From the NCBI GenBank assembly GCA_006227785.1, contig SBFU01000483.1, positions 1 to 7,497 of the forward strand: a DNA stretch of 7,497 bases, written 5' to 3'. Below are positions 5,786 through 7,497 of this stretch, piece after piece (the stretch's first letter is position 1; the number at the start of each line of letters is the position of its first letter). Source of the DNA: Burkholderiales bacterium. Lineage in GTDB: Bacteria > Pseudomonadota > Gammaproteobacteria > Burkholderiales > Burkholderiaceae_C. Both the position numbers and the translations under genes were made by a program. The notes beneath the pieces are model-generated. The model ran no database searches. It was not told the origin of the DNA and was given only the letters and a program-made list of their open reading frames with translations.

Positions 5786-6772
5786 TCATCGGCTGGTCAC
5801 CGGATACACACCTTGCGGCCGCCACAGCAGGATGGCGACCATCAGGGCGATGTTGGAGAACAGCGCCACCTTGGGCACCAGAAAGCCGGTGTAGTTGGCC
5901 ATCAGCCCCACCAGAAGGGCACCGATCAGGGCGCCCAGGGTGGAGCCCAGCCCACCGATGATGATGACGATGAAGATCAGAACGTTGACCTGGTGGCCCA
6001 TCTGCGGAATCACCGACTCCTGGTACAGCCCCCACATGACGCCGCCCAGTCCGGCCAGGGCGCTGCCGGCCACGAACACACCCACGAACAGTTGGCGGAT
6101 GCGGTAGCCGAGCGATTCGACCATCTCGCGATCCTGCACGCCGGCACGGATGAGCAGACCCACCTTGGTCCGGTTGAGTGTCCAGACCATGGCGGCAAAC
6201 ACCACCAGGCCGACCCCGACCGCCAGCAGACGGTACTTGGCCACCGCCGCATCGCCCAGCAGCAGAGAACCCCGCAGCGCCTCGGGCAGGGGCAGCGGTA
6301 TCTGCTCGGGTCCCCAGATCACCTTGATCAGCTCCTCACCGATGATCATGCCGCCCATGGTGATCAGGATCTGCTTGAGGTGCATGCCGTAGACCGGGCG
6401 AATGATCAGACGCTCGAATGCCAGACCAAGCGCACCGGCCACCAGCATGGCCACCAGCATGGCGGGCAGCAGCGCCATCAGGTTCATCCACAGGCTGTCG
6501 GCCACGGTGTACTGGCCCATGCTGGCCAGCACCGTGGTGGCCACAAAGGCCCCCAGCGCAATGAACACGCCGTGCCCGAAGTTCAGCACATCCATCAGGC
6601 CGAACACCAGTGTCAGGCCCGAGGCGATGATGAACACGATCATGCCCATGGCCAGGCCGGCCACGGTGAGCGTCAGCCAGGTCGAGGGACTGCCCACCGC
6701 CGGCAGCGCTGCCAGCGCCAGCAGCGGCACCAGCGCCATGGGCTTCCAGTCGAGGTCTTTGAGGAAAGTCAT
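5786..6772 (-). CDS. livH: Branched-chain amino acid-type ABC transporter permease, LivH-like
   Basis: First inner-membrane permease of the LIV/HAAT-type importer (328 aa). It shows about eight hydrophobic segments (for example 12-25, 33-59, 68-84, 97-117, 181-197, 228-248, 263-293, 304-316). Family hallmarks are SGLTLVFGLMDVLNFGHG (51-68), FERLIIRPVYG (119-129), the ATPase-coupling segment IRAGVQDREMVESLGYRIR (208-226) and GGLGSTLGALIG (273-284). The frame is open further upstream to 6946, but the start at 6772 is chosen because GGGAG (6778-6782) lies 5 bases before it and the upstream codons would read through the linker repeat and into livF. livF lies upstream, separated by 82 bases, and livM lies downstream. 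The transported substrate cannot be fixed from the permease alone. Confidence 0.94.
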   Translation of the reverse strand: MTFLKDLDWKPMALVPLLALAALPAVGSPSTWLTLTVAGLAMGMIVFIIASGLTLVFGLMDVLNFGHGVFIALGAFVATTVLASMGQYTVADSLWMNLMALLPAMLVAMLVAGALGLAFERLIIRPVYGMHLKQILITMGGMIIGEELIKVIWGPEQIPLPLPEALRGSLLLGDAAVAKYRLLAVGVGLVVFAAMVWTLNRTKVGLLIRAGVQDREMVESLGYRIRQLFVGVFVAGSALAGLGGVMWGLYQESVIPQMGHQVNVLIFIVIIIGGLGSTLGALIGALLVGLMANYTGFLVPKVALFSNIALMVAILLWRPQGVYPVTSR

Positions 6773-6854
6773 ACGTTCTCCCGCCGGGCCGCCCCAAGGG
6801 AGACCAGCCCCTCCCGGAGGGGCAGCGAATACACGAAGTGATGAGCGTGGGGTG
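6773..6854 (-). repeat. livF-livH linker, GC-rich hairpin, probable Comamonadaceae dispersed intergenic repeat
   Basis: An 82-base spacer with the palindrome GCCCCTCC-C-GGAGGGGC (6807-6823), which would fold as a strong hairpin. On the minus strand it is preceded by CATCACTTCGTGTATTCG and followed by CTTGGGGCGGCCCGGCGGG. I recognise this composition as one very often found between genes in Comamonadaceae, with the hairpin arms varying between copies; this is recollection, not a database result. It forms a 29-codon frame whose ATG (6858) overlaps the livF stop as ATGA and whose TGA (6769-6771) overlaps the livH ATG. The livH SD (6778-6782) sits at its end. Confidence 0.55.
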
Positions 6855-7497
6855 TCATTGATGCGCCCCGAGAGAAAGGCCCAGCAACTTGCCTTGCAAG
6901 GCTTCGTCGGCGGCCAGGTCGGCCATGCGACCGCTGTGCACCACACGACCGTCGTCCATCACGGCCACGCTGTCGCCCAGCTGTTTGGCGAAGTTGAAGT
7001 TCTGCTCGACCAGCAGGATGGTGGTCTGGGCCGCCTTGAGTTCGCGAAAGGCCGCGATCATGTTCTGGATGATGGCGGGCGCCAGGCCTTTGCTGGGCTC
7101 GTCGATGAGCAGCAACTGACGCGGCTCGACAATGGCGCGCGCGACCGCCAGCATCTGCTTCTGTCCACCGGACAGCTTGCCGGCCGGATGCGTCCAGAAT
7201 TTTTTCATGGCCGGGAACAGGCCGAAGATCCATTCGAGCCGCGTGGTGTCGATCTCATGGAGCGTGCGCGCGCCACGCGCGGCCAGCAGCAGGTTCTCGC
7301 GCACCGACAGGTCCGAGAATATGCCCATGCTCTCGGGCACGTAGGCCACGCCGCTGGTGGCGATTTCGGGTGTCTGGCGGGCGGTGATGTCCTGCCCGGC
7401 CAGCGTGATGCGACCCTGACTGGCCTGCCACAGGCCCATGATGGTCCGCAGTGTGGTGGTCTTGCCGGCGCCGTTGCGGCCCAGCATTTTTTTTTTA
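6855..7497 (-). CDS. livF: Branched-chain amino acid-type ABC transporter ATPase, LivF-like (N-terminus cut by right edge)
   Basis: ATP-binding subunit that powers the LivH/LivM pair at the cytoplasmic face. Numbering from the ATG at 7487: Walker A GRNGAGKT (3-10), the Q-loop region AYVPESMGIFSDLSVREN (48-65; VPE is usual in LivF), ABC signature LSGGQKQ (105-111), Walker B LLLIDEP (125-131) and ILLVEQNFNFA (157-167), where LivF proteins commonly have VEQN in place of the H-loop His. 210 residues are visible against about 230-240 for full LivF. The missing part is the first strands before Walker A, including the A-loop aromatic residue. That ATG is therefore not a credible start: it is created by a T-run (7487-7496) at the window end that displaces conserved sequence. 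A LivG partner gene is expected beyond the edge. Confidence 0.93.
   Translation of the reverse strand, partial: KKKMLGRNGAGKTTTLRTIMGLWQASQGRITLAGQDITARQTPEIATSGVAYVPESMGIFSDLSVRENLLLAARGARTLHEIDTTRLEWIFGLFPAMKKFWTHPAGKLSGGQKQMLAVARAIVEPRQLLLIDEPSKGLAPAIIQNMIAAFRELKAAQTTILLVEQNFNFAKQLGDSVAVMDDGRVVHSGRMADLAADEALQGKLLGLSLGAHQ
7487..7496. other. Ten-base T run at the window end, probable assembly or contig-end artefact
   Basis: Ten consecutive T (ten A in the livF sense) directly before the codons for LGRNGAGKT. In LivF this position normally encodes a conserved hydrophobic strand (of the type VTLLGRNGAGKT). The run would encode Lys-Lys-Lys there and is out of keeping with the G+C-rich surroundings. 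It is most likely a sequencing or assembly artefact at the contig end rather than biology. Confidence 0.6.

Noticed and set aside
5813..6841. 342-codon plus-strand frame opposite livH
   Set aside because: Same cause: Gln/His/Asp-rich complement of a membrane protein gene.

Overview
The window is ordinary, gene-dense proteobacterial chromosome: high G+C, about 96% coding, with Shine-Dalgarno (SD) sites before most starts. The protein families, the ferrochelatase variant and two intergenic elements that look like repeats common in Comamonadaceae point to a member of the Burkholderiales, probably Comamonadaceae (Hydrogenophaga- or Acidovorax-like). That placement is inference from memory, not a search. 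I see no tRNA, rRNA, CRISPR array, insertion sequence, phage gene or clearly new system.

Left part (1-1824, leftward): a glycine betaine/proline-type ABC importer. proX (531-1583) encodes the binding protein, here apparently a lipoprotein, and is followed by the permease gene proW (start at 473, running off the left edge). No ATPase gene (proV) is visible; it may lie beyond the edge. The 241-base gap upstream of proX has an AT-rich promoter candidate, an operator-like inverted repeat and a leader hairpin.

Middle (1825-3712): a HAD-family phosphatase gene (leftward) and hemH, ferrochelatase (rightward), are arranged head to head with starts only about 20 bases apart or overlapping. hemH converges with the next operon, leaving 3 bases between stop codons.

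Right part (3716-7497, leftward): the distal half of a branched-chain-amino-acid-type (LIV/HAAT) ABC importer operon in the order livF (ATPase, cut by the right edge), livH, livM, then an alpha/beta hydrolase gene coupled to livM by an ATGA overlap. The linkers livF-livH (82 bases) and livH-livM (115 bases) are GC-rich, hairpin-forming and repeat-like. Each also forms a small reading frame that starts in the preceding stop codon and ends across the next start codon. The upstream livG and a binding-protein gene are not in view. The right edge ends in a run of ten T that replaces conserved livF coding sequence, which looks like a contig-end artefact.

No stretch above 300 bases lacks a gene.
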